Positions 9,768 to 18,452 of a stretch of 64,000 bases of DNA are shown here, piece after piece. The stretch's first letter is position 1. Each line of letters begins with the position of its first letter. The notes beneath the pieces were generated by a model, which saw only the letters and a program-made list of their open reading frames with translations, was not told the origin of the DNA and did no database searches. Origin of the DNA: Halopiger aswanensis. Lineage in GTDB: Archaea > Halobacteriota > Halobacteria > Halobacteriales > Natrialbaceae. Where the stretch lies: positions 248,001-312,000 of the forward strand of contig NZ_RAPO01000003.1 in assembly GCF_003610195.1 (NCBI RefSeq). The letters are read 5' to 3'. A program made the position numbers and the translations under genes.

Positions 9768-10787
9768 TCACTCGTCCGTTGCAGGCTGGTCGATCTCGAG
9801 GGCGACGACCTGCGCCGTCCCGTCGATCGTCGCACGCACCTGCGCCTCGCCGACGTCGACGCTCAGTCGGACGCGTTCCGGTTCGTCGTCGGCTACGAGG
9901 ATCGTAATCTCCCCGTCGCCGCTGACGACCTCGAGGTCCCACCAGTACTGGCTGCGGATCGGCCGACCCTGCCGGTGATAGAGCGCATCGACTCGCGGAT
10001 GGGTGAACAGGACGAAGCCGACCGGAGCGTCCCACTGGGCGCCGCAGGCGTCACAGCGTGCGGTAAATCGAACGGACCGGCCGTCGACGGCGGCAGTAGT
10101 ACTGTCACCGTTGTCCGTCTCAATCCCCTCGAGGAGCCGAATCCCGGGCTCGACCGGCGAATAACACTCCGAACACGTTCCGTCCGCGACCAGTTCGTAC
10201 GACTGCACGGCGAGCGTCGTCGCCAGGTCGACGATGTCCTCGAGCGAGGCGTCGGCGGCGGCGGCGTTCGGCGGAAGCGCCCAGAGAAACAACGGGTGGT
10301 CGTTCTCGCAGGTTACCTCGAGGATACCGTCCCGGTAGCTCGCGCGGGCCGTCGTCCCGCAGCGGCCGCAGGTGCTGTCGAGGGTGGCGGGGCCGCGCTG
10401 TTCCCGGTCGGTGTAGGTGCCGGCGATGATCGCGTTGATCACCTCCGAACCGGCGTACGTGAGGCGGTAGCCGCGGTCGCCGTCCGCACCCGAGGCGGTC
10501 TCGTCCGCGTCGCCCCCGTCGTCCCCGTCGCACTTCTCGATGAACTGCCCCCGAAGCTGCTCGAGATGGTATCGGAACTGCCCGGAATCCCTGATCCCGA
10601 CGGTCTTTCGCAGCGTCGAGAACCGGACGACGGGCTCGGCGGTTCCCGTTTCCGCGCCCGCCTGCGCGTGCTCGAGAAACGCCCGCAGGATCTCGACGCG
10701 GATCGGATTCCCGAGCGCGGCGAAGGCGTCTGCGGGCTCGAGGTCGAGCCGCGATTCCTGGTCGTCCTCGTTCCGCGTGTCGGGCAT
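9768..10787 (-). CDS. ArsR-like winged-helix protein with zinc ribbons
   Basis: A 339-residue predicted DNA-binding regulator. Residues about 18-95 form a winged helix (ALGNPIRVEILRAFLEH, then FRYHLEQLRGQFI) interrupted by an Asp-rich insertion near 88-103. Two Cys-pair modules follow: CGRC with a later C, and CSEC with CDAC, likely structural zinc sites. The C-terminal third is beta-rich. CTTTAACG at 10812-10819 is correctly spaced for a leaderless start at 10787. This architecture is common in haloarchaea without an assigned regulon. Confidence 0.82.
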   Translation of the reverse strand: MPDTRNEDDQESRLDLEPADAFAALGNPIRVEILRAFLEHAQAGAETGTAEPVVRFSTLRKTVGIRDSGQFRYHLEQLRGQFIEKCDGDDGGDADETASGADGDRGYRLTYAGSEVINAIIAGTYTDREQRGPATLDSTCGRCGTTARASYRDGILEVTCENDHPLFLWALPPNAAAADASLEDIVDLATTLAVQSYELVADGTCSECYSPVEPGIRLLEGIETDNGDSTTAAVDGRSVRFTARCDACGAQWDAPVGFVLFTHPRVDALYHRQGRPIRSQYWWDLEVVSGDGEITILVADDEPERVRLSVDVGEAQVRATIDGTAQVVALEIDQPATDE

Positions 10788-10852
10788 TGAACAGGACGAC
10801 GCGCTCGAGCGACTTTAACGTTCGACGGAGAATCGAAGACAGGACGTCGACG

Positions 10853-11830
10853 CTACCGCTCGCTCGGCGTCGGCAGGTCGATCTGTTCGCCGTCGACGAA
10901 GACCGTCGGGTCGCGGACGATGCCGTCGAGGTGCAGCGGCGCTTCCGTCTCGCCGCCGATACCGGCGTTGTCGCCGATGGCGATGTGGATCGTCCCGGCG
11001 GCCTTCTCGTCCAGCAGGACCGAGCCGACGAGGTCCGTGACGCCGACGTTCGTCCCGATCCCCAGTTCCGCGAGGTTGTATGCCGCGTCGCCGACTTCTT
11101 CGGCCGCCTCCTCGACCTGCCGGCGGATTTCGTCGTCCGAAATCTCGGTGACGAGACCGTCCTCGACGACGAACTCGAGTTCCTGGCCCTCCTCGAGCAG
11201 CCCGTGGGGGCGCATCGTCCCGTCGACGACGTAGGTGCCGTCGGCGGACTCGGGGCTGATGAACACCTCGCCGGCGGGGAGATTGGAGAAGGAACCGGGT
11301 TCGCTCACGTCGCCGGTGTCGTCGAACCAGTCGCGATCGCCCAGCGTGAACGTGATGTCGGTTCCGCGGTCGGTCGTGACCCGCACCTCGTCGGCGCCGG
11401 CGACGCGCTCGAGCATGCGCTCGCACTCCTCGCGGATGCGGTCGTAGTCGGCGTCGAGGCCGGTGAGGAACACCTCCTCGGTGATCCCCGGCAGGGTCGC
11501 GCCGCGGGCGCCGGCCTCGGTCGCCTCGGACCGGGCGCGGGTGTGGCTCAGGCTCTTCGTCGTCGGCGCGAGGAAGGCGTCGGCGCCGCGCATGGCAGCC
11601 GCGACGGGTGCCGGCGGTTCGGCGCCGTGCTGCTCGCCCGGCGGATACCGGACGATCGTCGCGTCGTCGGTGATCTCGCTTGCAACTTCGTAGAGGACGT
11701 CGCCGATAGGTTCGCGCTTGTCGTCGGTGACGACGACGCAGGACTCGTCGGCCTCGAGTTCGAGACACTGCTCGACGGCCGTCCGGGCCGCCGTTCGACG
11801 GTCGGCATCTGAGTCAGCAGAATCGGACAT
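10853..11830 (-). CDS. M29-like aminopeptidase-family protein
   Basis: A 325-residue acidic soluble protein resembling the thermophilic M29 aminopeptidase family in its second half: the glycine-rich PAGEVFISPE segment, LAELGIGTN, LDEKAAGTIHIAIGDN and the closing HLDGIVRDPTVFVDG. It is shorter than typical M29 enzymes (about 400 residues), and I cannot confirm every metal ligand by eye. It starts 25 bases after the stop of the upstream membrane-protein gene; TTATG at 11852-11856 could be its own promoter element. Peptidase activity is a family-based guess. Confidence 0.78.
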   Translation of the reverse strand: MSDSADSDADRRTAARTAVEQCLELEADESCVVVTDDKREPIGDVLYEVASEITDDATIVRYPPGEQHGAEPPAPVAAAMRGADAFLAPTTKSLSHTRARSEATEAGARGATLPGITEEVFLTGLDADYDRIREECERMLERVAGADEVRVTTDRGTDITFTLGDRDWFDDTGDVSEPGSFSNLPAGEVFISPESADGTYVVDGTMRPHGLLEEGQELEFVVEDGLVTEISDDEIRRQVEEAAEEVGDAAYNLAELGIGTNVGVTDLVGSVLLDEKAAGTIHIAIGDNAGIGGETEAPLHLDGIVRDPTVFVDGEQIDLPTPSER

Positions 11831-11855
11831 GCCTCAATGTGGGGCAAGCGCCGGG

Positions 11856-12737
11856 TTATGTCTTCCCTTCGCGGGAATTCCGTTTCCGTTTCCGTTCGCG
11901 CTCGGCGGGCTCGGTCGTTCCCTCGTCGCGCGCCTGGACGGTCCGCCGAAGCGCGTCGTGGCTCTGTCCGCGCGTCGCGCCCTTCGAGAGGCGAACCCCG
12001 TCGAACGTCGCCGTCGTCGGATCCTCGCTCGAGCCGACGGAGCCGACGTGATCCATCTGATAGGCGACGTGCGTCAGGTAGCCGAGCGCGAGCGTCAGCC
12101 CGGCGAACGACGCCCAGACGCCGATCGGCGAAAGGTCGGCTGCGCCGACGCCGATCCCGACGACGACGAAGACGAACGAATCGACGATCAGCAACACCGT
12201 GATCGTGACGAGCACGTCGTTGACCGCCGTCACCGCGGCGTTGTACTCGATCCACTCGCCGTAGCTGCGCACGAGTCGCTCGGCGAACGCGGCGTCGGAA
12301 AGCGCCGCCTCGAGTGCGTCCCGGCCGACGCCGCCGCGCAGGTTCGAGGTGGTGTAGGTGACGCCGGCGATCGCCGTCGAGACGAGCATGAGGACGGCGC
12401 CGAACGCGGTGTGGGGATTGACGAACGCGCGCACGTCGATGTCGGTCTGGCCGACGACCGACAGCCCCGTGACGAAGACCCCGATGATCAGCAGGTTCGC
12501 CTTCAGAATCTCGATCGCCTTGGCGTCGATCTCTCGCAAGCGCTCGACCTGGTAGTCGAAGGTCGTCCGCGCTTCCTCGAGGGCGAGCGCGCGGGTGTCC
12601 GGATCGACGCCGCCGGGGCCGTCGTCGCGGACGCCGTCGCCGCCGATACTGCCGCTCGAGTCCCCCGCGTCTACTGCCCGGTCGTCGGAACCGGAATTGG
12701 AATCCGAATCGCTGTCGATCTCGCTCTCGGTCGCCAC
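11856..12737 (-). CDS. Four-helix membrane protein of unknown function
   Basis: A 293-residue protein starting with GTG at 12737, where an acidic Ser/Asp/Gly-rich head of about 50 residues begins. A cytoplasmic helix (TFDYQVERLREIDAKAIEIL) leads into four membrane helices arranged as two pairs (about 80-100, 112-132, 185-208, 217-238), then a charged Lys/Arg-rich tail. The frame stays open upstream, but that stretch is antisense to pgk. The helix-plus-TM layout loosely resembles membrane effectors such as SLATT or Pycsar TM proteins, but no partner gene is nearby. Function unknown. Confidence 0.7.
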   Translation of the reverse strand: MATESEIDSDSDSNSGSDDRAVDAGDSSGSIGGDGVRDDGPGGVDPDTRALALEEARTTFDYQVERLREIDAKAIEILKANLLIIGVFVTGLSVVGQTDIDVRAFVNPHTAFGAVLMLVSTAIAGVTYTTSNLRGGVGRDALEAALSDAAFAERLVRSYGEWIEYNAAVTAVNDVLVTITVLLIVDSFVFVVVGIGVGAADLSPIGVWASFAGLTLALGYLTHVAYQMDHVGSVGSSEDPTTATFDGVRLSKGATRGQSHDALRRTVQARDEGTTEPAERERKRKRNSREGKT

Positions 12738-12811
12738 TGCGAACGGATGGACGCGCTGCGACCAAGAATGTAGTGGACGATGAAATTCGAAATCGGAACG
12801 ACCGCGGCCGC

Positions 12812-14023
12812 CTACGCCTCGCGTTGCAGCACGTCGACGCCGACGAGTCCCTCGCCGGTCAGCGCGCGGACGTAGGCACCGCCGGCGACCGAGACGTGGC
12901 CGAAGTCGTCTTCCTCGAGGCCGTACAGTTCGATCGAGCGGGAGGTGTCGCCGCCGCCGATCACGGAGAAGCAGTCGGTCTCGGCGATCGCGGAGAGCAC
13001 GTCGACGGTGCCGTCGGCGAACCGTTCGTCCTCGAAGACGCCCAGTGCGCCCTTGACGAAGACGGCGTCCGACTCGCGGACGAGGTCGGCGTACTCGTCG
13101 GCGGTGTCGGAGCCGACGTCCAGGTAGGAGGTCTCCTTCTCGATGTCCGCGACCGCTTCCTCGGCGCGCTCGCCGTCGTCGTCTTCGTAGGCGAGGTCGC
13201 TCGCGAGGTGCAGGCGGTCGCCGTACTCCTCGAGAACGCGCTCGATGGTCTCCCGGTGGTCCGCCCACTGGTGGTCGAAGAACTCGGTTCCCTCGACGTC
13301 GTAGCCGAGGTCGTAGCCGTCGGCCCGGAGGAACAGTTCGCCGACGATGCCGCCCAGACAGAACCGGTCGACGGTGTCGTCGACCCGCTCGATGACGGGG
13401 ATGAGGTCCTCGGCCTTCGTGCCGCCCAGCACCATCGTGACGGGGCCGTCGAACTCTCGCTCCTGGATCGCGGAGTTTGCGGTGTACTCGGCCTCCATCA
13501 CGCGGCCCGCGTAGGCGTCCATCACGAGCGGGAAGCCGACCAGCGAGGCGTGCGAGCGGTGGGCCGCCGAGTAGGCGTCGTTGACGTAGGCGTCGAACTC
13601 GGGTGCGAGGGTCTGGACGAAGTCGGTTTCGGCCTTGACCTCCGGGTCCTCCTCGGGGAGTTCCTCGTCGCACATCCGTGCGTTCTCGAGCACGAGCACG
13701 TCGCCGCTTTCGAGGTCGTCGATGGCCGCGAGCGCGTCGTCGCCGAAGGTGTCGGCGACGAAGTCGACGTCCCGATCGAGGTGGTCCGCGAGGATGTCGG
13801 CGTGTTGCTCCAGCGAGACGAAGGTGTCCCGACCGGGTCGGCCCTGGTGGGCGAGGACGGCGATCGCGTGGTCGTCCTCGAGCAGTTCCGCGAGCGTCTC
13901 CGCGTGGCGGGCGAACCGGCGGTTATCCTGGACGACCCCGTCCTCGACGGGGGCGTTGATGTCGATGCGTACCAGTAGCTGCTGTCCTGCCTCGAGGTCG
14001 TCGAGCGTCTTGAACGTCGTCAT
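12812..14023 (-). CDS. pgk: Phosphoglycerate kinase
   Basis: Interconverts 1,3-bisphosphoglycerate plus ADP and 3-phosphoglycerate plus ATP in glycolysis and gluconeogenesis. The 403-residue length is normal. Family segments are RIDINAPVEDG (N-terminal substrate site), HRSHASLVGFP, VLGGTKAEDLIPV and the C-terminal nucleotide segment FSVIGGGDTSRSIEL. It follows gapI by 81 bases on the same strand. A TTTTAAG box at 14060-14066 offers a second promoter, so transcription may be both coupled and independent. Confidence 0.97.
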   Translation of the reverse strand: MTTFKTLDDLEAGQQLLVRIDINAPVEDGVVQDNRRFARHAETLAELLEDDHAIAVLAHQGRPGRDTFVSLEQHADILADHLDRDVDFVADTFGDDALAAIDDLESGDVLVLENARMCDEELPEEDPEVKAETDFVQTLAPEFDAYVNDAYSAAHRSHASLVGFPLVMDAYAGRVMEAEYTANSAIQEREFDGPVTMVLGGTKAEDLIPVIERVDDTVDRFCLGGIVGELFLRADGYDLGYDVEGTEFFDHQWADHRETIERVLEEYGDRLHLASDLAYEDDDGERAEEAVADIEKETSYLDVGSDTADEYADLVRESDAVFVKGALGVFEDERFADGTVDVLSAIAETDCFSVIGGGDTSRSIELYGLEEDDFGHVSVAGGAYVRALTGEGLVGVDVLQREA

Positions 14024-14104
14024 GGTGTTGATCGTAGCGAAAAGAGGGCTGCGAACGGGCTTAAAAGTTCGATAGACGGGGACGGGATGGGGCGGGGTGT
14101 CGAC

Positions 14105-15178
14105 TTACTGCGCGACCGCTTCCTCGGCGTCGACGTCGTCCGCTTCGGCGGCGACGTACGTCGCGAGGTCGAGCATGCGGTTCGAGAAGCCGAACTCGTT
14201 GTCGTACCAGGTCAGGACCTTCACGAGGCCGTCCTCGAGCACCATCGAGGCCTCCAGGTCGACGTACGAGGAGAACGGCAGGCCGATGATGTCCCGCGAG
14301 ACGATCTCCTCGTCGGTGTAGCCCAGAATGCCGGCGAGTTCGTTGTCCGCGGCGTCGCGGAAGGCCTCTTCGAGTTCCTCCTTCGTGACGTCTTCCTCGA
14401 GGTCGACGGTGAAGTCCGTGATCGAGCCGTTCGGGACGGGGACGCGGATCGCCATGCCGTCGAGTTTGCCCTCGAGTTCGGGCAGGACTTCGGTGGCGGC
14501 GATCGCGGCGCCGGTCGTGGTCGGGATGATGTTCTCGGCGGCGGCGCGGCCGCGGCGGCGCTTGCTCGAGGGACCGTCGACGATGCTCTGGGTGCCGGTG
14601 TAGGCGTGGACGGTCGTCAGCAGACCGGACTCGATGCCGAACTCCTCGTCGAGCACCTTCGCGACGGGCGCGACGGAGTTGGTCGTACAGGAGGCGTTCG
14701 AGACGATATCCTCGCCGTCGTACTCGTCGTGGTTGACGCCGTAGACGAACATCGGGACCTCCTTCTCGCCCTTCGGCGGCGCGGAAATGACGACCTTGTC
14801 GGCACCGGCTTCAAGGTGCTGGGATGCGTCGTCGTAGGTACGGAACAGGCCGGTCGCCTCGAAGGCGACGTCGATGTCGAGTTCGTCCCAGGGCAGCTGG
14901 GACGGGTCGCGCTCGGAGAGCAGTTCGATCTCGCGGTCGCCGATGTGGAGCGTGTCGCCGTCGCGGGAAACCTCGTCGAGTCGCCCGTGAACCGAGTCGT
15001 ACTGGAGCAGATACTCCATGTCGTCCGCGTCCATCACGTCGTTGATGGCGACGATCTCGACGTTGTCGTAGGACAGCGACGCGCGCAGGACGTTACGCCC
15101 GATTCGGCCGAAGCCGTTCAGGCCGATCCGAAGCGCACCGTCCGACCCCGCGCCACCGCTGTACGAATGTTCACTCAT
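14105..15178 (-). CDS. gapI: Type I (bacterial-type) glyceraldehyde-3-phosphate dehydrogenase
   Basis: Oxidises glyceraldehyde 3-phosphate to 1,3-bisphosphoglycerate. The 357-residue chain has a 16-residue Ser/Gly-rich head, the NAD-binding start IGLNGFGRIGRNV, catalytic C164 in SNASCTTN and H191 in TTVHAYTGTQ. This is the bacterial-type enzyme; in Haloferax volcanii the type I enzyme serves glycolysis and type II gluconeogenesis. CTTTAA at 15203-15208 (read on the minus strand) lies 27 bases from the ATG, giving a leaderless promoter. A TrmB-box-like site (15172-15187) overlaps the start, the position expected for repression. Confidence 0.96.
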   Translation of the reverse strand: MSEHSYSGGAGSDGALRIGLNGFGRIGRNVLRASLSYDNVEIVAINDVMDADDMEYLLQYDSVHGRLDEVSRDGDTLHIGDREIELLSERDPSQLPWDELDIDVAFEATGLFRTYDDASQHLEAGADKVVISAPPKGEKEVPMFVYGVNHDEYDGEDIVSNASCTTNSVAPVAKVLDEEFGIESGLLTTVHAYTGTQSIVDGPSSKRRRGRAAAENIIPTTTGAAIAATEVLPELEGKLDGMAIRVPVPNGSITDFTVDLEEDVTKEELEEAFRDAADNELAGILGYTDEEIVSRDIIGLPFSSYVDLEASMVLEDGLVKVLTWYDNEFGFSNRMLDLATYVAAEADDVDAEEAVAQ

Positions 15179-15187
15179 ATCCGAGTA
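15172..15187. promoter_or_regulatory. TrmB-like operator overlapping gapI start
   Basis: CACTC-ATATCC-GAGTA on the plus strand reads TACTC-N6-GAGTG on the gapI strand. The published Halobacterium TrmB motif is TACT-N7/8-GAGTA, so this is one mismatch away. It covers the predicted transcription start and ATG, downstream of the TATA box, where a bound protein would block initiation. Confidence 0.5.
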
Positions 15188-15289
15188 GTACGCGCCCCGT
15201 CGTTAAAGTTGTTGCCCCTTTCGAAACGTTGGTGAACGATCGGTATAGATCTGTCAGCATCCCGGCGGCTACCGGAAGTTTTCATACTA

Positions 15290-15308
15290 CCACATTCCTT
15301 ATATGTGG
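15290..15308. promoter_or_regulatory. Inverted repeat in the gapI-gapII intergenic region
   Basis: CCACAT and ATGTGG form perfect 6-base arms around TCCTTAT. It lies 112 bases from gapI and 130 bases from gapII. It could be a further regulator site, but it has no known motif that I recognise. Confidence 0.35.
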
Positions 15309-15362
15309 GTATCCCTTGGTGTGTACTAGTTCACACACTCCCCTATTGCGATTTGACTCGAG

Positions 15363-15380
15363 TAACTCAATTTCGAGTTA
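15363..15380. promoter_or_regulatory. TrmB-like operator upstream of gapII
   Basis: TAACTC-AATTTC-GAGTTA is a perfect inverted repeat with 6-base arms whose core, AACTC-N6-GAGTT, differs from TACTC-N6-GAGTA only at the outer positions. It lies 58-75 bases before the gapII ATG and upstream of the likely TATA element (AGTTATGA, about 15405-15412), a position suited to activation. Confidence 0.5.
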
Positions 15381-15437
15381 AGATCTATCAATTTCCTGCA
15401 AAACAGTTATGAGCGTTCGCGGTGGAGAACGATCCGT

Positions 15438-16523
15438 ATGATACGGGTCGGAATCAACGGGTACGGAACAATCGGCAAACGCGTTGCGGACGCGGTCCGC
15501 GCACAACCAGACATGACGGTCCACGGGGTTGCGAAACGGAGTCCGGACTACGTCGCAGTCGGAGCCGCGGAGGCGGACTACGCCGTCTACGCCGCCGACG
15601 CGGACCGCGCCGACGGGTTCCGTGAAATCGGCATCGACCTGGCCGGCACGGTCGACGACCTCGTCGCGGAAAGCGACGTGATCGTCGACGCCACGCCCTC
15701 CGGCATCGGCGCCGAGAATCGCCCGCTGTACGAACGCCACGACACCCCCGCGATCTTTCAGGGCGGCGAGGACGCGACCGTCGCCGAAGTGAGCTTCAAC
15801 GCTCGAGCGAACTTTGCAGAAGCCGAGGACGCCGACTACGCCCGCGTCGTCTCCTGCAATACGACTGGACTCTCCCGGTTCCTCGCACCGCTGCACGAAA
15901 CCTACGGCATCGACAAGGCCCGCGTCACGCTGGTCCGGCGGGGCGGCGACCCCGACCAGACCGGCCGCGGTCCGATCAACGACACGGTTCCGGACCCGGT
16001 CTCGATCCCCTCCCACCACGGCCCCGACGTCCAGACCGTTTTCCCCGAACTCGACATCGACACCATCGGCCTGAAGGTCCCCACGACGATGATGCACGTC
16101 CACGCCGTCAACGTCAGCCTCGCGGAGGAGCCCGACGGCGTCGACGACGTTCGCGACCAGTTCCGCGCGGAGGATCGACTCCTCACGATCCCGGAGTACG
16201 CCGGCATCGACGGCGCCGGGACGCTCAAGGACTTCGCGATGGACGCCGGCCGTCCCCGCGGCGATATCTGGGAGAACTGCATCTGGGGCGAGTCGATCAC
16301 GCTGCAGGGACGGGACCTGTACTGCATGCAGGCGATCCACCAGGAAGCCGACGTGGTGCCGGAAAACGTCGACGCGATCCGGGCGCTCACCGGACTGCTC
16401 GACGGTCCCGAGAGCCGATCGTTGACGAACGAGACGCTCGGCATCGATCTCGGTCGGCTCCGCGGCCGCGAGAATCCGACGACCGAGCAGCAAGCCGCAG
16501 AGCGAGTGTCGTCGGACGACTGA
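15438..16523 (+). CDS. gapII: Type II (archaeal-type) glyceraldehyde-3-phosphate dehydrogenase
   Basis: Archaeal phosphorylating GAPDH, 361 residues. Landmarks are [17 protein letters not shown] at the N-terminus, VAKRSPDY, catalytic C140 in [11 protein letters not shown], and the archaeal segment [15 protein letters not shown]. In Haloferax this isoenzyme works in the gluconeogenic direction. It is transcribed away from gapI across a 259-base control region. The C-terminal 25 residues are a charged tail beyond the conserved fold. The start is supported by the residue-3 beginning of the Rossmann strand. Confidence 0.96.
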   Translation: MIRVGINGYGTIGKRVADAVRAQPDMTVHGVAKRSPDYVAVGAAEADYAVYAADADRADGFREIGIDLAGTVDDLVAESDVIVDATPSGIGAENRPLYERHDTPAIFQGGEDATVAEVSFNARANFAEAEDADYARVVSCNTTGLSRFLAPLHETYGIDKARVTLVRRGGDPDQTGRGPINDTVPDPVSIPSHHGPDVQTVFPELDIDTIGLKVPTTMMHVHAVNVSLAEEPDGVDDVRDQFRAEDRLLTIPEYAGIDGAGTLKDFAMDAGRPRGDIWENCIWGESITLQGRDLYCMQAIHQEADVVPENVDAIRALTGLLDGPESRSLTNETLGIDLGRLRGRENPTTEQQAAERVSSDD

Positions 16524-16654
16524 AACGCACACTCGCAGCCGCACCGAAGCGCGCCCGCCTCGGCAGGCACAGCGACGACCCCTCGAGCACCGGCCGCCGC
16601 TCATCGATCGAAGCGCGGGGAAAGTTTTTGCACCTTCCCTTCTTATGCACACCC

Positions 16655-17056
16655 ATGCGCCGAGACGACCGCGACGAACCCTTCGACGACCTGTTTCGCG
16701 AAATCGAACGGATGATGAACGAGATGATGAACGGTGCCGACGGGAACGTCGACTTCAACACCTCGAGCAACGCTGACAGCGGCTTCGGCGCGGACACCCA
16801 CGTCGACATCCACGAGACCGACGAGGAGATCCGCGTCGTCGCGGACCTCCCCGGCGTGGAAAAGGACAATATCGAACTCGAGTGTGACGGCAAGACCCTG
16901 ACCATCTCCGCCGGCAGCGACCACCGCCAGTACGACGAGCGCGTCTCGCTGCCGACCCGCGTCAACGAACACACCGCCTCCGCAACGTACAACAACGGCG
17001 TGCTCGAGGTCGTCTTCGACCCCGCCGAGGAATCGTCCGACATCAGTCTCGAGTAA
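16655..17056 (+). CDS. Hsp20/alpha-crystallin small heat-shock protein
   Basis: ATP-independent holdase chaperone, 133 residues. The alpha-crystallin domain covers about residues 45-130 (DTHVDIHETDEEIRVVADLP, then YNNGVLEVVF with the GVL motif). The N-terminal part is Met/Arg/Glu-rich (REIERMMNEMMNG). The ATG at 16655 is chosen over an upstream TTG because AAAGTTTTTG (16621-16630) is correctly spaced as a TATA box. Single-gene unit downstream of gapII. Confidence 0.92.
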   Translation: MRRDDRDEPFDDLFREIERMMNEMMNGADGNVDFNTSSNADSGFGADTHVDIHETDEEIRVVADLPGVEKDNIELECDGKTLTISAGSDHRQYDERVSLPTRVNEHTASATYNNGVLEVVFDPAEESSDISLE

Positions 17057-17227
17057 GCGGGACGTCGCGGTCACCGTCGCGGCTGTGTGCTGCTTCGTCG
17101 GCCGGACCGCGATCGCATCGTTGCGTCACGAATTCAGTTTCGGCTCCGGCGCCGACCCGCCTTCTTCGACCGGCACCCGACAGCCGCCAGCGGACCGCAC
17201 GGTGCCGAGGCGCCGGGGGCCGAGTGC

Positions 17228-18100
17228 CTACACGTCCTCTGCAGTCGACCGAATCGCAGCCGCGAGTCGATCGTAAAAGTCCGGCTCGTACTTCGTCGCC
17301 TCGTCGATCGTCGGCCGGGCGTTCGTCTCGTTGACCACCAGCCGATCCTCGGTCTCGAGCAGATCGACGCCCAAAAACGGTATCTCGAGCTCCGCGGCGA
17401 CCCGCTCGGCCAGCTCGCGGTGCTCGTCCGGTAGTTCAACTCCTGTCGCTTCCGCTCCGCGGTGAACGTTGTGCTTCCACTGTCCCTCGGACACAGCTTC
17501 GTCAGGCAGCCGTCGCTCGACCGCACCGACGTACTCGCCCTCGAGGACCATCACCCGGTAGTCGACGGCGTCGGGCAGGTACTCCTGCACCAGAAACGAG
17601 CGGTCCCCCGTCGCCTTGTAGTCGTGAACCAGCGAGAGGTAGTCGCAGATGCCCAAAAACGAGTCGAGGTCGTGGGCCTTCGCGACCCCGACGCCCCGCG
17701 TGGTCGAGTTCGGCTTGACCACCACCGGCGGCTCGAACCGCTCGAAGACGTCGGTTAGCTCGCCCTCCGAGACGTCGTTCGAGACGTACACCGACCGCGG
17801 CACCGGCAGGTCGGCCCGCTCGAGGCGCGCGAGCACCTCGGCCTTGTTCCGCGAGGTGAGCACCGTCTCGTGGTCGTTGAGCCACGGGATCTCGAGGAAG
17901 GCGTCGGCGACGCCGCCCTCCATGAGCCGCCCGGGGTAGACGAAGCCGACGTCGTACTCGTCGGGCCCCCACGGCGGCTCGGTTAGGTCCACTACGCGCT
18001 CGCTCGCGGGCACGTGATGGACCCGAATGCCGCGCTCGGCCAGCGGCTCCCCCATCCGCTGAAACGTTTCCTGATCGTTGGCGACGGCGAGATCGATCAT
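17228..18100 (-). CDS. RimK-like ATP-grasp ligase
   Basis: A 290-residue ATP-grasp enzyme. The central domain shows PPVVVKPNSTTRGVGV (ATP-binding strand and loop), FLVQEYLPDAVDYRVMVLEG, and the metal-binding end LETEDRLVVNETNARPTID. The family adds amino acids to acceptors, for example glutamate to ribosomal S6, to coenzyme F420 or to tetrahydromethanopterin, or builds lysine on LysW. No lysW or coenzyme gene lies beside it, so the acceptor is not predictable. The ATG at 18100 is preferred to the in-frame start at 18127 because the conserved N-terminal strand starts there. Confidence 0.83.
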   Translation of the reverse strand: MIDLAVANDQETFQRMGEPLAERGIRVHHVPASERVVDLTEPPWGPDEYDVGFVYPGRLMEGGVADAFLEIPWLNDHETVLTSRNKAEVLARLERADLPVPRSVYVSNDVSEGELTDVFERFEPPVVVKPNSTTRGVGVAKAHDLDSFLGICDYLSLVHDYKATGDRSFLVQEYLPDAVDYRVMVLEGEYVGAVERRLPDEAVSEGQWKHNVHRGAEATGVELPDEHRELAERVAAELEIPFLGVDLLETEDRLVVNETNARPTIDEATKYEPDFYDRLAAAIRSTAEDV

Positions 18101-18304
18101 ACTCGACCCTCGGGAACAGAGGAGCAAAAAGGTGCTCGAGACGGGTCACGCAAGCGAGGGATACTGACTGGCACAAGTCACGACGTCGGCCGGGAGCGCG
18201 CCTCGAGCACCGTGAGAGCCGCGCGACTCGGGGGAGGGTAGGCTACCGCACTACTATCGACCGCGAGTGAGCGAAGCGAACGAGCGGGCCGACGCCTGAT
18301 GTGA

Positions 18305-18445
18305 ACGAGCGACTGCGGCGCTTGCGCCGCTACAGAGCGAGTGAACGGAAGGAGGAGTGCTTTTAATCGAAATTTTACCGAGCGTCGGTACGACGGACGC
18401 CAGCTATGCTGGCGTCGTCGAACCAGAGCGCAGCGTAAAATTTCG
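18305..18445 (-). repeat. Structured 3' element, copy 1, behind rpl10e
   Basis: A two-part palindromic element directly after the L10e stop codon. The outer stem is CGAAATTTTAC (18368-18378) with GTAAAATTTCG (18435-18445). Inside it lies GACGCCAGC-TAT-GCTGGCGTC (18396-18416). A GC-rich hairpin, GCGGCGC-TT-GCGCCGC, sits near 18314-18329, and the two parts are joined by GGAGTGCTTTT. A second copy with the same plan follows the thermosome gene. It may act as a terminator or mRNA 3' end. Confidence 0.6.
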
Positions 18446-18452
18446 TTCTGTT

